DNA of 64,000 bases from Herbinix sp. (GTDB taxonomy: Bacteria; Bacillota; Clostridia; Lachnospirales; Lachnospiraceae): NCBI GenBank assembly GCA_029238935.1, contig JAQZBN010000001.1, positions 124,001-188,000 of the forward strand, read 5' to 3'. The notes under the pieces were generated by a model. The model had not been told where the DNA came from, made no database searches, and saw only the letters and a list, made by a program, of their open reading frames with translations. Of the stretch, positions 55,735-64,000 are shown piece by piece. Made by a program: the position numbers and the translations under genes. Numbering within the stretch: position 1 is the stretch's first letter; each line of letters opens with the position of its first letter.

Positions 55735-56796
55735 TTATATTTCTGTAAGTAAGGGTTTAAAATCTCCACGATCTACCGCTAATTCGTACCCAATTCGCTT
55801 CATTCTCTGACTTAAGCAGGATTTGCATTCTGCTGCTTCATCACCGGTACAAATCTTATTATCATAAAGAGAATATTTTTTTCTTACTGTAACCGGTGAT
55901 AAATTAGGCATAACTACATTGGCTCCAGCTAAGATTCCCTGTTCTCTTCCTTTTGGATCGATGGTTCCCAGTGCCGTGGTTGCTGGTATTAAAGCATTTG
56001 GTATGAGTAAACGAAGAATACTAATTAATAATAGGGTCTGTTCCAGTGTCCCCCCCGTTTCCGTTGCAAAAGGAGTATCATGATGAGGGATAAATGGTCC
56101 TATACCAATCATTTGCGGTGACAATTCTTTTATAAAGAGAAGGTCTTCTACTATAGTTTCCAATGTCTGATATGGAGAACCAACCATAAACCCGGTACCA
56201 ACCTGATAACCGATGTCTTTTAAATCCCAGAGACATTGCTTTCTATTCTTCAACGTTTGCTTTGCTGGATGTAGTTTTGCATAATGTTCGTCATTGGCTG
56301 TTTCATGACGGAGGAGATAGCGATCCGCTCCTGCCTGATAATATTTTGCATAGGATTCATAGCTTTTCTCTCCAATGGAAAGAGTTATGGCACAGTCCGG
56401 AAACTGAGCCTTAATCGAGGAAACCAAATCTACAATATCATCATCGGAATAGATTCCATCCTCCCCACCTTGTAATACATAGGTTCGAAAGCCAAGATCG
56501 TATCCAATTTTACAGCAATGAAGGATATCCTCTTTCGTTAAACGGTATCTGAGCGCATCTTTATTGCTGCGGCGAATTCCACAGTAATAACAGTCCTGCT
56601 TGCAGTAATTTGAAAATTCAATTAATCCTCTGGTATAAATCTGATTTCCAAAATGTTTCTTTGCAGTAGCGCAGGCCTTCTCCCTTATAACTTCCCTTTC
56701 CTCCGGTGTAATCTCTTGTAATAAGGTAAGGAATTGTTCTTTCGTAAGGGTTTGCTGCAATTCCAATTCATCAATTAAGTGTCTGGCTATTGTCAT
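55735..56796 (-). CDS. hydE: FeFe-hydrogenase maturase HydE
   Basis: A 353-residue radical-SAM enzyme needed for the dithiolate bridge of the H-cluster. Cluster cysteines are Cys65, Cys69 and Cys72 in FSNYCKQDCYYCGIRRSN. A GTG at 56808 is in frame, but AAGTGAG lies at the right distance from ATG 56796. It heads the maturase operon and is preceded by a leader with an intrinsic terminator, which could control all three genes. Confidence 0.95.
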   Translation of the reverse strand: MTIARHLIDELELQQTLTKEQFLTLLQEITPEEREVIREKACATAKKHFGNQIYTRGLIEFSNYCKQDCYYCGIRRSNKDALRYRLTKEDILHCCKIGYDLGFRTYVLQGGEDGIYSDDDIVDLVSSIKAQFPDCAITLSIGEKSYESYAKYYQAGADRYLLRHETANDEHYAKLHPAKQTLKNRKQCLWDLKDIGYQVGTGFMVGSPYQTLETIVEDLLFIKELSPQMIGIGPFIPHHDTPFATETGGTLEQTLLLISILRLLIPNALIPATTALGTIDPKGREQGILAGANVVMPNLSPVTVRKKYSLYDNKICTGDEAAECKSCLSQRMKRIGYELAVDRGDFKPLLTEI

Positions 56797-56836
56797 ACCT
56801 AATCTCACTTTCTACATTCTGATACAAGGTTGGCAT

Positions 56837-56871
56837 AAAAAAAATCCTTGTGCATGTAATGGCACAAGGAT
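56837..56871 (-). terminator. Leader terminator directly upstream of hydE
   Basis: ATCCTTGTGC pairs with GCACAAGGAT (10 bp, 8-nt loop), then eight T on the minus strand. It lies 41 nt before the hydE start and about 190 nt after a strong promoter, so it probably acts as an attenuator. Confidence 0.88.
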
Positions 56872-57064
56872 AGAATTTCGCATCTATTTATCTGTCTCAG
56901 TGGTATTTATATGCAATGGAAGCCATATTAATAAAACCCATAGATTCAGACAATAAAACAAGTTACCTTCTCTCATCGGTCAGGACTTGTTCGCTCATTA
57001 TATTCTTCGCCTTATTACTCGGGCGTACCCTTGTTGTCAGTACGATATTTATTGTTATATATTT
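56872..57064 (-). ncRNA. Candidate regulatory leader RNA of hydE
   Basis: The predicted transcript starts near 57064. It includes an AACAAGT/ACTTGTT hairpin and an 11-codon ORF (MSEQVLTDERR, ATG at 56996) after a weak AAGG site. The hydE terminator follows. I could not match it to a known riboswitch class by eye. Confidence 0.45.
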
Positions 57065-57071
57065 AACAATT

Positions 57072-57100
57072 ATTATAAAGGAATATACTTTGTTTGTCAA
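57072..57100 (-). promoter_or_regulatory. Consensus promoter of the hyd maturase operon
   Basis: On the minus strand: TTGACA (57100-57095), exactly 17 bp, TATAAT (57077-57072). It is a perfect vegetative consensus, which makes downstream control by a leader terminator more likely. Confidence 0.88.
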
Positions 57101-57489
57101 ATCGGTTTTTCTATTCGGTGTAATCATTTTATAATTCAATGATCTGGCTAAGAACAATATCATTTATGAAGGTATACCTTACATAATGATAATGCCATAT
57201 GCTATGTGTAAATTACATACATCATACCATAGGAACGATAAAACCGCCATAAAATAAATTTTCTTCCTTACCCAACATTTCTTAATTCAAGTAGATCCTA
57301 GTGGGTAGCATGCTGTCAAACCAATCTGGATGATCAGTATCCCCTACTTCGAAACTAATCTCGATAAATCTTATGTATTATCTAGAATTAATAAATAGAG
57401 TAATGTCACCGGATCTATATGATAAGGACATGGTATTAAGAACGATGCAAATTATTATACATAAAATAGCGTCAACGACATTACGTTAA
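57101..57489. other. Intergenic, no gene seen
   Basis: AT-rich spacer upstream of the hyd promoter. No supported gene or RNA. Confidence 0.5.
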
Positions 57490-57750
57490 TTATTGAGTTA
57501 TAAAAACTATTGCCTGTTTAATAAATTTTAGAATGTACTTTTTAGTTTCTATCAGAAATATGAATATAATTGATGTAATTTGTATCATGATAAATAAATT
57601 AAATAGATCTGTTAAATCATTCGAGGTTAAAAAACCCAAGAACTGATTACCATAGTTTGTATAAATTGTTTCTTCAAGTACGGATAAAATTACTATCGAT
57701 AACATTCCAATGAAATTGCAAATGTATATTATATACGCTAGTATTTTCAA
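57490..57750 (-). CDS. Small hypothetical membrane protein
   Basis: An 86-residue protein with two hydrophobic helices (residues 5-25 and about 50-68) and a basic C-terminus. Its start is TTG 57750 with GGGAGG 10 nt upstream. It lies 74 bp after the ADMGPKP-type gene in the same direction and may be a partner membrane protein. No family recognised. Confidence 0.62.
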   Translation of the reverse strand: MKILAYIIYICNFIGMLSIVILSVLEETIYTNYGNQFLGFLTSNDLTDLFNLFIMIQITSIIFIFLIETKKYILKFIKQAIVFITQ

Positions 57751-57824
57751 TATGATGATACCTCCCTTTAAGGCTGTCGTAATCTATTTTAATTTTTTAT
57801 GATCCAAAAATTTCACTTTCCAGT

Positions 57825-58688
57825 TTAATGGGTCTTTATAAGATATGTGATTATCACAATAAGTAATCCTGCAAAGGCACTACATAAATTAGCAGTAATC
57901 GCATAAGTACTTCGTTTTGTGGCATCATGACCTTTTCCAAGATAAATAAATGCTATTCTCTCAGCCACTACAATCAAAAGCTCCATAGGCACAAACACGA
58001 TATAAGCCAAAGACATTCCTTCTACTTCAATGGATACTCCCAAAGTAATGGTTAACAGGACTTGCGTAATCAGATTCATTAAAAGAAATAAGCGCCAGTT
58101 ATTACGAAGGGAGAAACCAAAGAGAACAAGAATAACTCCTTCAATCATTATCGTCGGCAGGAACGTTGACAGAAACTGCATCCCAAAGGTCACTTCATAC
58201 TTATCTCTGGTCACTATTCCGGTCTCATAATCATAGTATATCGTTTCTTGCAATTGTTTGCGAAATGTTGGTAGTGAAACCTTAAGATTATGATCTGATG
58301 TTACTATAATAATTCTAAAATAGTCCGGGACTCCCATATATCCGAAGGTATGCTTCATACCCAGCTCTGTTTTTTCCCCGACTAAGTCTCCCCACATTGG
58401 GGCTTGCGTTCCTTTCACATAGGCGGCTTCCCATCCATCCTCTTGATAATTATCTAGGAGAGCCAGCATTCCCGGATCATAATCCTCAGGATGATCTAAA
58501 TTCTGATATTCATGTTCCTCTTGTATTAAGAGATCGAGGTAGTATTCTTCTTCCGGTGGATTTGTTACTATGATGGTTAATTCTGGCTTCGGCCCCATAT
58601 CTGCCTTTACAGGAATACCTGGTATACTTATCATGGCGATCATCAGTATGACTATAATCACATTCTTCTCTTTCCCATACAGCTTCAT
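57825..58688 (-). CDS. Hypothetical membrane protein with ADMGPKP-type signature
   Basis: A 287-residue protein. The signal peptide ends near VKADMGPKPELTI (about residue 30), a signature I recognise from uncharacterised Firmicutes membrane proteins. An extracytoplasmic domain (about 30-165) is followed by four membrane helices (about 170-285). AGGACAGGAC precedes ATG 58688. Function unknown; an envelope-stress or bacteriocin-related role would be guesswork. Confidence 0.78.
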   Translation of the reverse strand: MKLYGKEKNVIIVILMIAMISIPGIPVKADMGPKPELTIIVTNPPEEEYYLDLLIQEEHEYQNLDHPEDYDPGMLALLDNYQEDGWEAAYVKGTQAPMWGDLVGEKTELGMKHTFGYMGVPDYFRIIIVTSDHNLKVSLPTFRKQLQETIYYDYETGIVTRDKYEVTFGMQFLSTFLPTIMIEGVILVLFGFSLRNNWRLFLLMNLITQVLLTITLGVSIEVEGMSLAYIVFVPMELLIVVAERIAFIYLGKGHDATKRSTYAITANLCSAFAGLLIVIITYLIKTH

Positions 58689-58912
58689 TGTCCTGTCCTA
58701 CCCAACCTCTCCTTCGATTGAATACTATTTGTTATGTAACAATTCTATTTTACCTTTAAATGTAAATTTTTTCAATATTGCTGCCCAGTATATTTAAACG
58801 CTACATCTTTGTACATTAATTCATTTATTATAAAAGTGCAAAAAACAAAAAATAATTAACAGTTTGTATTGCAATTACAACATAGGTTGATATATCTATC
58901 GTATCGATGAAT
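58689..58912. other. Intergenic, no gene seen
   Basis: AT-rich spacer between two minus-strand transcription units. It contains no supported ORF. Confidence 0.5.
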
Positions 58913-58956
58913 AAAAAAACGAATAGAAGTCTTTTAGTACTAAGGCTCTCTATCCG
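58913..58956 (-). terminator. Terminator of the sdpR-sdpI operon
   Basis: On the minus strand, CGGATAGA pairs with TCTATTCG (one G.U), with an inner CCTTAGTACTAAAAG stem, followed by seven T. Confidence 0.82.
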
Positions 58957-59000
58957 TCTCTGAAATTATCTATACATATAAATTCCAAGCATAGTTATTC

Positions 59001-59663
59001 CTAAATCGTTTTCTTATAAATTATATAGGAGGCTACACAAGAAACTACCACATCTAATAATAAACATACCATAGAGAAAATAAAACTTCCTATCCCTTCA
59101 AAAATCAATAAATTCCCTAATAGAATGAGGAGACCTGTTAACATGAAAGACACACCACCAAACCGTTGATTTAAAAACCAAGATCTTTCATTTGCCATAC
59201 TCCATTTTGTACGTAATCCAATCGTTGAATTCATTTTACATTTTGGCATGATATTTCCCATAAATATCAGTAAAACACCCATCATCATGAAGATAACTCT
59301 AAATATATCTACATCAACTACCTCAGTGGAACCTACTGCCGGAAAATATGCCTTATATAAAAAGACTACTGTCATCCCATTGAAGAGAAGTAATGTCCCT
59401 GATCCGATATAATACATTACCTTAGCATTGGCTGAACCACCCTCCTTTTTCTCGGCAACCTTTGCCATGACTTCTAGGAACAAGCCCATTAAAATAGTAA
59501 TTGCAGGATAAATTAAGTTTTCATATTTGCTACCCCAACGATTAATATTTCCTGCAGCATCATAATGTGCGGGTATCCGATCAGGAAAGATCGGAAGGGT
59601 TATTAATACGATAATCAGCGGTAATACCATTAACACATGGAACAGATGAAATTTATTTTTCAT
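59001..59663 (-). CDS. SdpI-like immunity/membrane protein
   Basis: A 220-residue multi-helix membrane protein. The N-terminal DUF1648 part has FPDRIPAHYDAAGNINRWGSK. The SdpI signature includes GLRTKWSMANERSWFLNQRFGG. In Bacillus, SdpI gives immunity to the SdpC toxin and captures its repressor SdpR at the membrane. Its start overlaps the end of the repressor gene by 11 nt. No sdpABC toxin genes are nearby, so it may protect against foreign toxins. Confidence 0.92.
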   Translation of the reverse strand: MKNKFHLFHVLMVLPLIIVLITLPIFPDRIPAHYDAAGNINRWGSKYENLIYPAITILMGLFLEVMAKVAEKKEGGSANAKVMYYIGSGTLLLFNGMTVVFLYKAYFPAVGSTEVVDVDIFRVIFMMMGVLLIFMGNIMPKCKMNSTIGLRTKWSMANERSWFLNQRFGGVSFMLTGLLILLGNLLIFEGIGSFIFSMVCLLLDVVVSCVASYIIYKKTI

Positions 59664-59931
59664 TCTCTTTTCCCCCTTTTAATAATTCAAGCCAAAGTAT
59701 AATTTCTTCGAAAATCGATGTGTTTAGTTCATAATAAATATAGTTTTTATATTTTGTCTCATAAATTAAATCTGCTTTCTTTAACTGATTCAAATGATAG
59801 GAGATGGCAGCTCCTGTCATATTAAAATGCTGTCCAATATCACCAGCTGAAAGCTTACCCCCTTTGAGCAGTTGTAATATCTCTCTTCTTATCGGATCAG
59901 ATAGTGCTTTAAAGGTATCCGGAAATGCCAA
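59653..59931 (-). CDS. SdpR-like ArsR-family repressor
   Basis: A 92-residue winged-helix repressor (FKALSDPIRREILQLLKGG, helix-turn-helix to AISYHLNQLKKADLIYETK). No metal-binding cysteines. Gene order sdpR then sdpI matches the Bacillus autorepressor module. The start is TTG 59931 with AGGAG 8 nt upstream. A 22-bp palindrome over the -10 box at 60103-60124 is the likely operator. Confidence 0.93.
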   Translation of the reverse strand: MAFPDTFKALSDPIRREILQLLKGGKLSAGDIGQHFNMTGAAISYHLNQLKKADLIYETKYKNYIYYELNTSIFEEIILWLELLKGGKENEK

Positions 59932-60003
59932 TCGTTTTTCTCCTTTCTATTCTTTGTTTTACTCTACGTTCTTCATTAATAGTAATGAAATCTATCTAAA
60001 GTT

Positions 60004-60086
60004 TTATCTATAAATGTATCTATTGATGCATCTATTGGTTGATCTATTGATTTATCTTTTGTTTCATCTCTGATTTATCTACCGAT
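60004..60086. repeat. 12-bp periodic repeat in the sdpR leader
   Basis: Seven consecutive units of about 12 bp, best seen as GTATCTATTGAT, GCATCTATTGGT and TGATCTATTGAT, with diverged outer units. They lie between the sdpR promoter and its coding region. Confidence 0.75.
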
Positions 60087-60102
60087 GTTCTAAGTCTATT
60101 TA

Positions 60103-60147
60103 AAAATCTATTTAAATAGATTTTACCACTTTCTCCCTAATAGTCAA
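60103..60147 (-). promoter_or_regulatory. sdpR promoter with perfect palindromic operator
   Basis: Minus-strand -35 TTGACT (60147-60142), 16-bp spacer, -10 TAAAAT (60125-60120). A perfect 22-bp palindrome at 60103-60124, with half-site AAAATCTATTT, overlaps the -10 box and start region. Confidence 0.75.
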
Positions 60148-60235
60148 TAACAATTTAAAAATTTTAAATAGGTTTTTCTAATACCTTAGTTCTAATAGGT
60201 GAGTTTAAATTAATAAAATATAATTTCATAATAAT

Positions 60236-60265
60236 AAAATGACTGCCATTACCGGCAGTCATTTT
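60236..60265 (-). terminator. Terminator of the flavin-fold protein gene
   Basis: AAAATGACTGCC with GGCAGTCATTTT, a perfect 12-bp stem with a 6-nt loop. It serves the minus-strand gene and may act in both directions. Confidence 0.88.
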
Positions 60266-60321
60266 ACATCGTTATTGTTCACAATACCATAATAGAAACG
60301 AGTATTAATAATCGATATGGC

Positions 60322-60744
60322 TTATTCCATTGCTCCTCTTGCTTCCTTCCAGTCTACTAGGAGATTATATCTCTCTGTTTTGAAGCGTAAAACACAAAAG
60401 TTGGGGTCTTCCGGACCACTGAAATGGTTTTCTAGTCCACTGTACCACATTTCATTTTTTACATCTTGGTCAGTTACGATATCGATGGAACCAACTAGAG
60501 TGATGTTGTAATCATCTGCATGAAAGCACACACTGGCCTGATTACATTTGCTGATACGGTTTGTTTTTGTTCCACCCAACCCGGTACAGAACGTAATCCA
60601 ATCAATACCCTCCGCTTTTGAAGCAGTGATTGTAGATACTGTTGGGTATCCATCCATGTCTATCAATGCCAATGCACAATAGTTTCGTTCCCCAGCATTT
60701 TTCTCTACAATTTCTCCTGCTCTTCTTATAATCTCTTGATTCAT
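60322..60744 (-). CDS. Pyridoxamine-phosphate-oxidase-fold protein
   Basis: A 140-residue split-barrel protein of the general-stress/FMN-binding group. Diagnostic stretches are CALALIDMDGYPTVSTI and ITFCTGLGGTKTNRI, and the Trp-rich end of the barrel. It likely binds FMN or F420-type flavin, substrate unknown. ATG 60744 has GAGGGGG 6 nt upstream; the frame extends 17 codons further. Confidence 0.9.
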   Translation of the reverse strand: MNQEIIRRAGEIVEKNAGERNYCALALIDMDGYPTVSTITASKAEGIDWITFCTGLGGTKTNRISKCNQASVCFHADDYNITLVGSIDIVTDQDVKNEMWYSGLENHFSGPEDPNFCVLRFKTERYNLLVDWKEARGAME

Positions 60745-60813
60745 GTTTATCCCCCTCATTTTTATCATAATTTTCAATATCTGATTTCTCTGCATAGGAT
60801 ATTTAATGCTTTT

Positions 60814-61719
60814 CTATATAATGAATCTATTGTCTAACTTATCGATATAATCTTGATATCCCTTGAGGCTATCCACAGTTATTTTGTCACTGTCATCTTT
60901 TCCTTCAATATTAAGCAAATTTCTTAAATTATAATAAAGACCATTTAATGTAAAGTAATTATGATAATCTTTGTCAAATTCCCAATCTAATCCTGCATTT
61001 TTTGCTGTATTCTCCAGCTTTTTAATATTCGTGTTTATGTCAATAAATCTGTACAAATCCAGTTCAATGGGTCCTAAGTAAATCCTGTCCCAATCAACAA
61101 TATAAACTTGTTTATTTTCATCAATCATTAGATTTTTAGCAAGATCACCGTGTGTTACATAGAACTTTCTATTTGAATTACGTACCTTATTCACAAGATT
61201 TACGTATTTATTCCAATGCTTTATATATACTTCACGATTCTGTTCTAAAAAATTACAGAGTGTTACTGACTTCGTATTATATTTATTAGTCTGCATTTCT
61301 CCCATTATTTTTTCTGCGTATAGTTTAAAATCATATCTACTGTCACATTTGATGTTTAAGTTATAAATATCAGCCATTCGATTTAGTATCTCAAAAACGT
61401 CATTGGTACTATAATTTATACCATGGATATACGAATATATAGCGGTGACTCTTTTATCGTCTAATGTATGCAATAGCATGTTATTCTTTGTTTTTATTGG
61501 TTTGGGAATATACTTTATTTGCTCAGCCATTTGATATTGAATATCAAGTGATGTTCTAAGTGTTAATTCCCAAGGAAAATCTTTATGTATTTTAATAAAG
61601 TATGTATCTTTATCAGTATTAAGAATATATGTTTCTGCCCAAAAGCCTCGAGGTGCCGCAGCATATGATTTAATTGAAAAACCATACGCTATTTCAATTT
61701 GTTTTATCATATTTTCCAT
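60814..61719 (-). CDS. Aminoglycoside-phosphotransferase-family kinase
   Basis: A 301-residue APH/CotS-type kinase. The catalytic loop is FYVTHGDLAKNLM (Asp and Asn of HGDxxxxN), and the metal-binding VDWDRIYLGP follows. The N-lobe lysine is in YFIKIHKD. CotS-like members act in spore coat assembly, others on antibiotics or choline; the sequence does not decide. GTGAGGTG precedes ATG 61719. It lies 70 bp upstream of the flavin-fold gene. Confidence 0.88.
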   Translation of the reverse strand: MENMIKQIEIAYGFSIKSYAAAPRGFWAETYILNTDKDTYFIKIHKDFPWELTLRTSLDIQYQMAEQIKYIPKPIKTKNNMLLHTLDDKRVTAIYSYIHGINYSTNDVFEILNRMADIYNLNIKCDSRYDFKLYAEKIMGEMQTNKYNTKSVTLCNFLEQNREVYIKHWNKYVNLVNKVRNSNRKFYVTHGDLAKNLMIDENKQVYIVDWDRIYLGPIELDLYRFIDINTNIKKLENTAKNAGLDWEFDKDYHNYFTLNGLYYNLRNLLNIEGKDDSDKITVDSLKGYQDYIDKLDNRFII

Positions 61720-61816
61720 GACGGCACCTCACTCTTATAATAAAATATTCTGTAAATACTACCGTAGAAAGTCTTCATCCCTACGAAACATTATTTACTT
61801 GCTAAGCATATCATCA

Positions 61817-62314
61817 TTAACATGACAACTGTATGTCATCATCTTCTTGCCAATCTTTACATACATCAACCCATTTTAACGATTTCGAATATATTTCAAG
61901 TTCCTGACAGGTCAGTTCTATTGCAGAATTGCTACTTCCACAAGCTGGAAAGATAGACGCAAACCGTTGAAGAGACTCATCCAGAAATACGTTCACCTGC
62001 TCCTTTAATCCAAAAGGGCAAACTCCACCAATGGCATGTCCTGTATATTCAACAACTTCCTCCGGCGAAAGCATCTTTGCTTTCATACCAAACTCCGATT
62101 TAAATTTACCATTATCAATCTTTGCATCACCTGCTGCTACAATTAATAATGCACAGTCATCTTTTTTAAAGGATAATGTCTTCGCTATCCTCTGGGGCTC
62201 AACATTCAATGCCATCGCTGCTAATTCTACGGTTGCACTGGAAGTTTCAAACTCTTTCATATCTTTTTCTCTACCCCATTGTCTCAAATATTCACGTACT
62301 TTATCAATAGCCAT
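61817..62314 (-). CDS. YbaK/EbsC-type aminoacyl-tRNA deacylase
   Basis: A 165-residue editing protein of the YbaK/ProX group. It carries the family segments AKTLSFKKDDCALLIVAAGD and the GHAIGGVCPFGLK loop, whose Gly-Gly-Val-Cys-Pro-Phe form lines the active site. It likely removes mischarged amino acids from tRNA. ATG 62314 has GAGGG 8 nt upstream. Confidence 0.92.
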   Translation of the reverse strand: MAIDKVREYLRQWGREKDMKEFETSSATVELAAMALNVEPQRIAKTLSFKKDDCALLIVAAGDAKIDNGKFKSEFGMKAKMLSPEEVVEYTGHAIGGVCPFGLKEQVNVFLDESLQRFASIFPACGSSNSAIELTCQELEIYSKSLKWVDVCKDWQEDDDIQLSC

Positions 62315-62350
62315 ATCCGTTTCCCTCTTTCTCTTTATCGAATGCATCTG

Positions 62351-63193
62351 TTATAGTGAATTCTCTCGAAATAATTCCTTTAATACATTAATCTCTGCAG
62401 CATAACCATCCAATTCATTTGGTGTTTCTAAAACGAAGGGTAAATGTCGCAGTTTAGGATGATTTATAATCTCTTCAAAGGTTTTTATTCCCATATGACC
62501 TTCGCCTAGTTTTTCATGCCGATCTTTTCTACTTCCATGCCCATGGATACTATCATTTAGATGGATCGCATATAGTTTATCAAGTCCGATGATCTGATCG
62601 AACTCCTGAAGAACTCCCTCCAAATCATTGACAATATCATATCCCGCATCATAGATATGGCATGTATCCAGACAAACACCCATTTTATCCTGATATTTAA
62701 CCCCGTCTAAAATCTGACTTAATTCTTCAAAGGTACCGCCTACCTCCGTCCCCTTCCCAGCCATGGTTTCTAGTAGAATGATGGTGGTTTGATTCGGTTG
62801 AATGATTTCATTTAAGGTATTTGTTATAAGTTGAATCCCTACCTCAACCCCTTGTCCTCCGTGACTGCCTGGATGAAAGTTATAATAGTTGTTCGGCATA
62901 TGTTCCATCCTTCGTATATCATCCTCCATCACCTCTCGGGCAAATTCACGAGGTCTCTCTTCCGCAGAACAAGCATTTAAAGTGTAGGGGGCGTGTCCTA
63001 CAAAACCAACAAAACCATTTTCTCTGCAGATCTTTAGAAATTTCTCAATATCCTCGAGATCCAATTTCCTCGCCTTGCTTCCTCTTGGATTTCTAGTAAA
63101 GAACTGAAAAGTATTTGCTCCTATCGATAATGCAGTCTTTCCCATTGCTTCATACCCTTTGGATGATGATAAGTGACAACCGATATTTAACAT
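62351..63193 (-). CDS. nfo: Endonuclease IV (AP endonuclease)
   Basis: A 280-residue TIM-barrel enzyme that cleaves DNA 5' to abasic sites. Zinc-site segments are visible: [54 protein letters not shown] and [22 protein letters not shown] 63193 has GGAGG 7 nt upstream; the frame extends 16 codons further. Length equals the family norm. It is next to the radical-SAM gene with a 70-bp gap. Confidence 0.96.
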   Translation of the reverse strand: MLNIGCHLSSSKGYEAMGKTALSIGANTFQFFTRNPRGSKARKLDLEDIEKFLKICRENGFVGFVGHAPYTLNACSAEERPREFAREVMEDDIRRMEHMPNNYYNFHPGSHGGQGVEVGIQLITNTLNEIIQPNQTTIILLETMAGKGTEVGGTFEELSQILDGVKYQDKMGVCLDTCHIYDAGYDIVNDLEGVLQEFDQIIGLDKLYAIHLNDSIHGHGSRKDRHEKLGEGHMGIKTFEEIINHPKLRHLPFVLETPNELDGYAAEINVLKELFRENSL

Positions 63194-63263
63194 AGGTTTT
63201 CCTCCAAACTTGATCAAATGTATTTTCTTAAGGGTTGTCATAATTGTGGTGCTCTATACAGCT

Positions 63264-64000
63264 TTAAATTAACTTTACCCTCAACTCTCTACATACACTA
63301 CATGCTGAGTAATGTTTCGACACATCGGCATAAACTCCTCTTTCTTCTGCATATTCTATGAGACCTAGAACTCCCTTTTCCATTAGAATTCTCATCATAG
63401 GTATTTGATATGGATCATAGCGGTCTAGAATCGTATTGATATCCTCTCGATAAATATTCCCAATCACAAAATGGCAGATACCAACGTCACCATTGGGAAG
63501 AATGGATATTGTATCAATCTGATCTAGTGGAGACGTATAAGGTGCACGCCCGCAGGAACTTGTTAAGTCGACGTTCTGTTCAGGAAAATATTCCGATAAA
63601 TATTTCACCGCATTACCTGCCGGAAATATATTATTTCCTTTGGATACCGGAAACTCTAAATCAGCAAACTCATCAAGAATTTCTTTAGTACGATTATTAT
63701 AAGGATTATCATCCTCCCTATTAACCACCCAAGCTGGATGAAGGGACACTTGGGACTTTTCTTCCTTTTTCAGCTGCTCTGCAAATTGATGTACCAGTTC
63801 CAATGGAATCATCTCCTCGTGAAACGCATCCAAAGATAACATAATCTTTGACGCATGTGCTTCTCCTAAGGCTTTGGCTACTTCTGATATTTTTTCTTTT
63901 GATTTACTAAAGTAACCATTCGTTATTAATTGTCGTGCTGGTATACCACAGGCATATGCTTCTGAGAAAATCCCGCAAACATCGTCTGCATATAATAATG
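63264..64000 (-). CDS. Radical-SAM protein, C-terminal part (5' end outside window)
   Basis: The frame is open to the right edge. Visible are the late radical-SAM barrel (ARQLITNGYFSKSKEKISEV, then KIMLSLDAFHEEM) and an auxiliary-cluster-like end with cysteines in LTSSCGR, GDVGICHFVIG, and the closing YSACSVCREL. The SAM-cluster CxxxCxxC motif must lie outside the window. The C-terminal pattern resembles SPASM-type proteins, but the class and substrate cannot be assigned. Confidence 0.82.
   Translation of the reverse strand, partial: LLYADDVCGIFSEAYACGIPARQLITNGYFSKSKEKISEVAKALGEAHASKIMLSLDAFHEEMIPLELVHQFAEQLKKEEKSQVSLHPAWVVNREDDNPYNNRTKEILDEFADLEFPVSKGNNIFPAGNAVKYLSEYFPEQNVDLTSSCGRAPYTSPLDQIDTISILPNGDVGICHFVIGNIYREDINTILDRYDPYQIPMMRILMEKGVLGLIEYAEERGVYADVSKHYSACSVCRELRVKLI

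Noticed and set aside
56872..57064. Known riboswitch upstream of hydE
   Set aside because: I compared by eye with conserved cores of c-di-GMP, SAM, FMN, TPP, THF and ZTP classes and saw no convincing match, so it is listed only as a candidate leader.
56963..57163. 66-codon minus-strand ORF in the hyd leader
   Set aside because: It begins upstream of the mapped consensus promoter and has no ribosome site; only its last 11 codons, starting at an internal ATG, could be a leader peptide.
63264..64000. Sulfatase-maturating enzyme for the sulfatase at 14145
   Set aside because: Only the C-terminal part is visible and its cysteine pattern is not enough to call an anSME; it is also 48 kb away.

Overview
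The window looks like a chromosomal segment of a low-GC, anaerobic, endospore-forming member of the Clostridia, most likely a plant- or gut-glycan-degrading lachnospiraceous Clostridium. Supporting signs are the AT-rich intergenic DNA, strong AGGAGG ribosome sites with several TTG starts, the FeFe-hydrogenase maturases HydE/HydG/HydF, a flavodiiron protein with rubredoxin, a CotF-type spore coat protein, and large ABC-transport/glycosidase clusters. Species is inferred from gene content only. No rRNA, tRNA, CRISPR array, prophage or intact insertion sequence was seen.

Region 1 (1-15.6 kb) is a glycan-utilisation island. A minus-strand operon runs GH2 enzyme, GH43 enzyme, oversized solute-binding protein, sugar permease, then an NHL-propeller/YIP1 membrane protein cut by the window edge. 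Divergent to it are an ArsR-type regulator with a large C-terminal domain and a lipoprotein GH43 enzyme. Four copies of a 13-bp inverted repeat lie between. A GH43-like glycosidase and a Cys-type sulfatase complete the island.

Region 2 (15.7-32.5 kb) holds stress, efflux and tailoring genes, several next to textbook operators: flavodiiron protein plus rubredoxin; TetR with a frame-split phytoene-desaturase-like oxidoreductase; MarR with a MATE pump; PadR with a UGT-type glycosyltransferase. It also has a GNAT/CD3324/zinc-ribbon operon whose last gene is only 53 codons, a membrane-anchored retropepsin-like protein and a YyaL-type protein.

Region 3 (32.5-48.6 kb) has uxuA/uxuB for hexuronate breakdown, an Eis-like acetyltransferase, two small paralogous proteins, a secreted peptidoglycan-binding protein, a MarR/DegV pair, a CcdA-TlpA fusion, and a MutS2-like ATPase lacking the Smr domain. 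The MutS2-like gene sits behind a leader of about 490 nt with its own promoter, a 12-codon ORF and an intrinsic terminator. This is the best candidate for an undescribed system: an attenuation-controlled, probably ribosome-directed MutS2 paralogue. A thioesterase, SDR, GGDEF and HAD gene follow.

Region 4 (49-64 kb) contains an Fe-S aldo/keto reductase, a threonine-aldolase-like enzyme, a CotF-like protein, an HD protein and the hydE-hydG-hydF operon, itself preceded by a consensus promoter and a leader that ends in a terminator. Next come an ADMGPKP-type membrane protein with a small partner, an orphan sdpR-sdpI pair, a flavin-fold protein, an APH-type kinase, a YbaK-type deacylase, endonuclease IV and a truncated radical-SAM gene. 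Several intergenic regions carry short tandem repeats (periods 12, 15, 17-18 and 22 bp).
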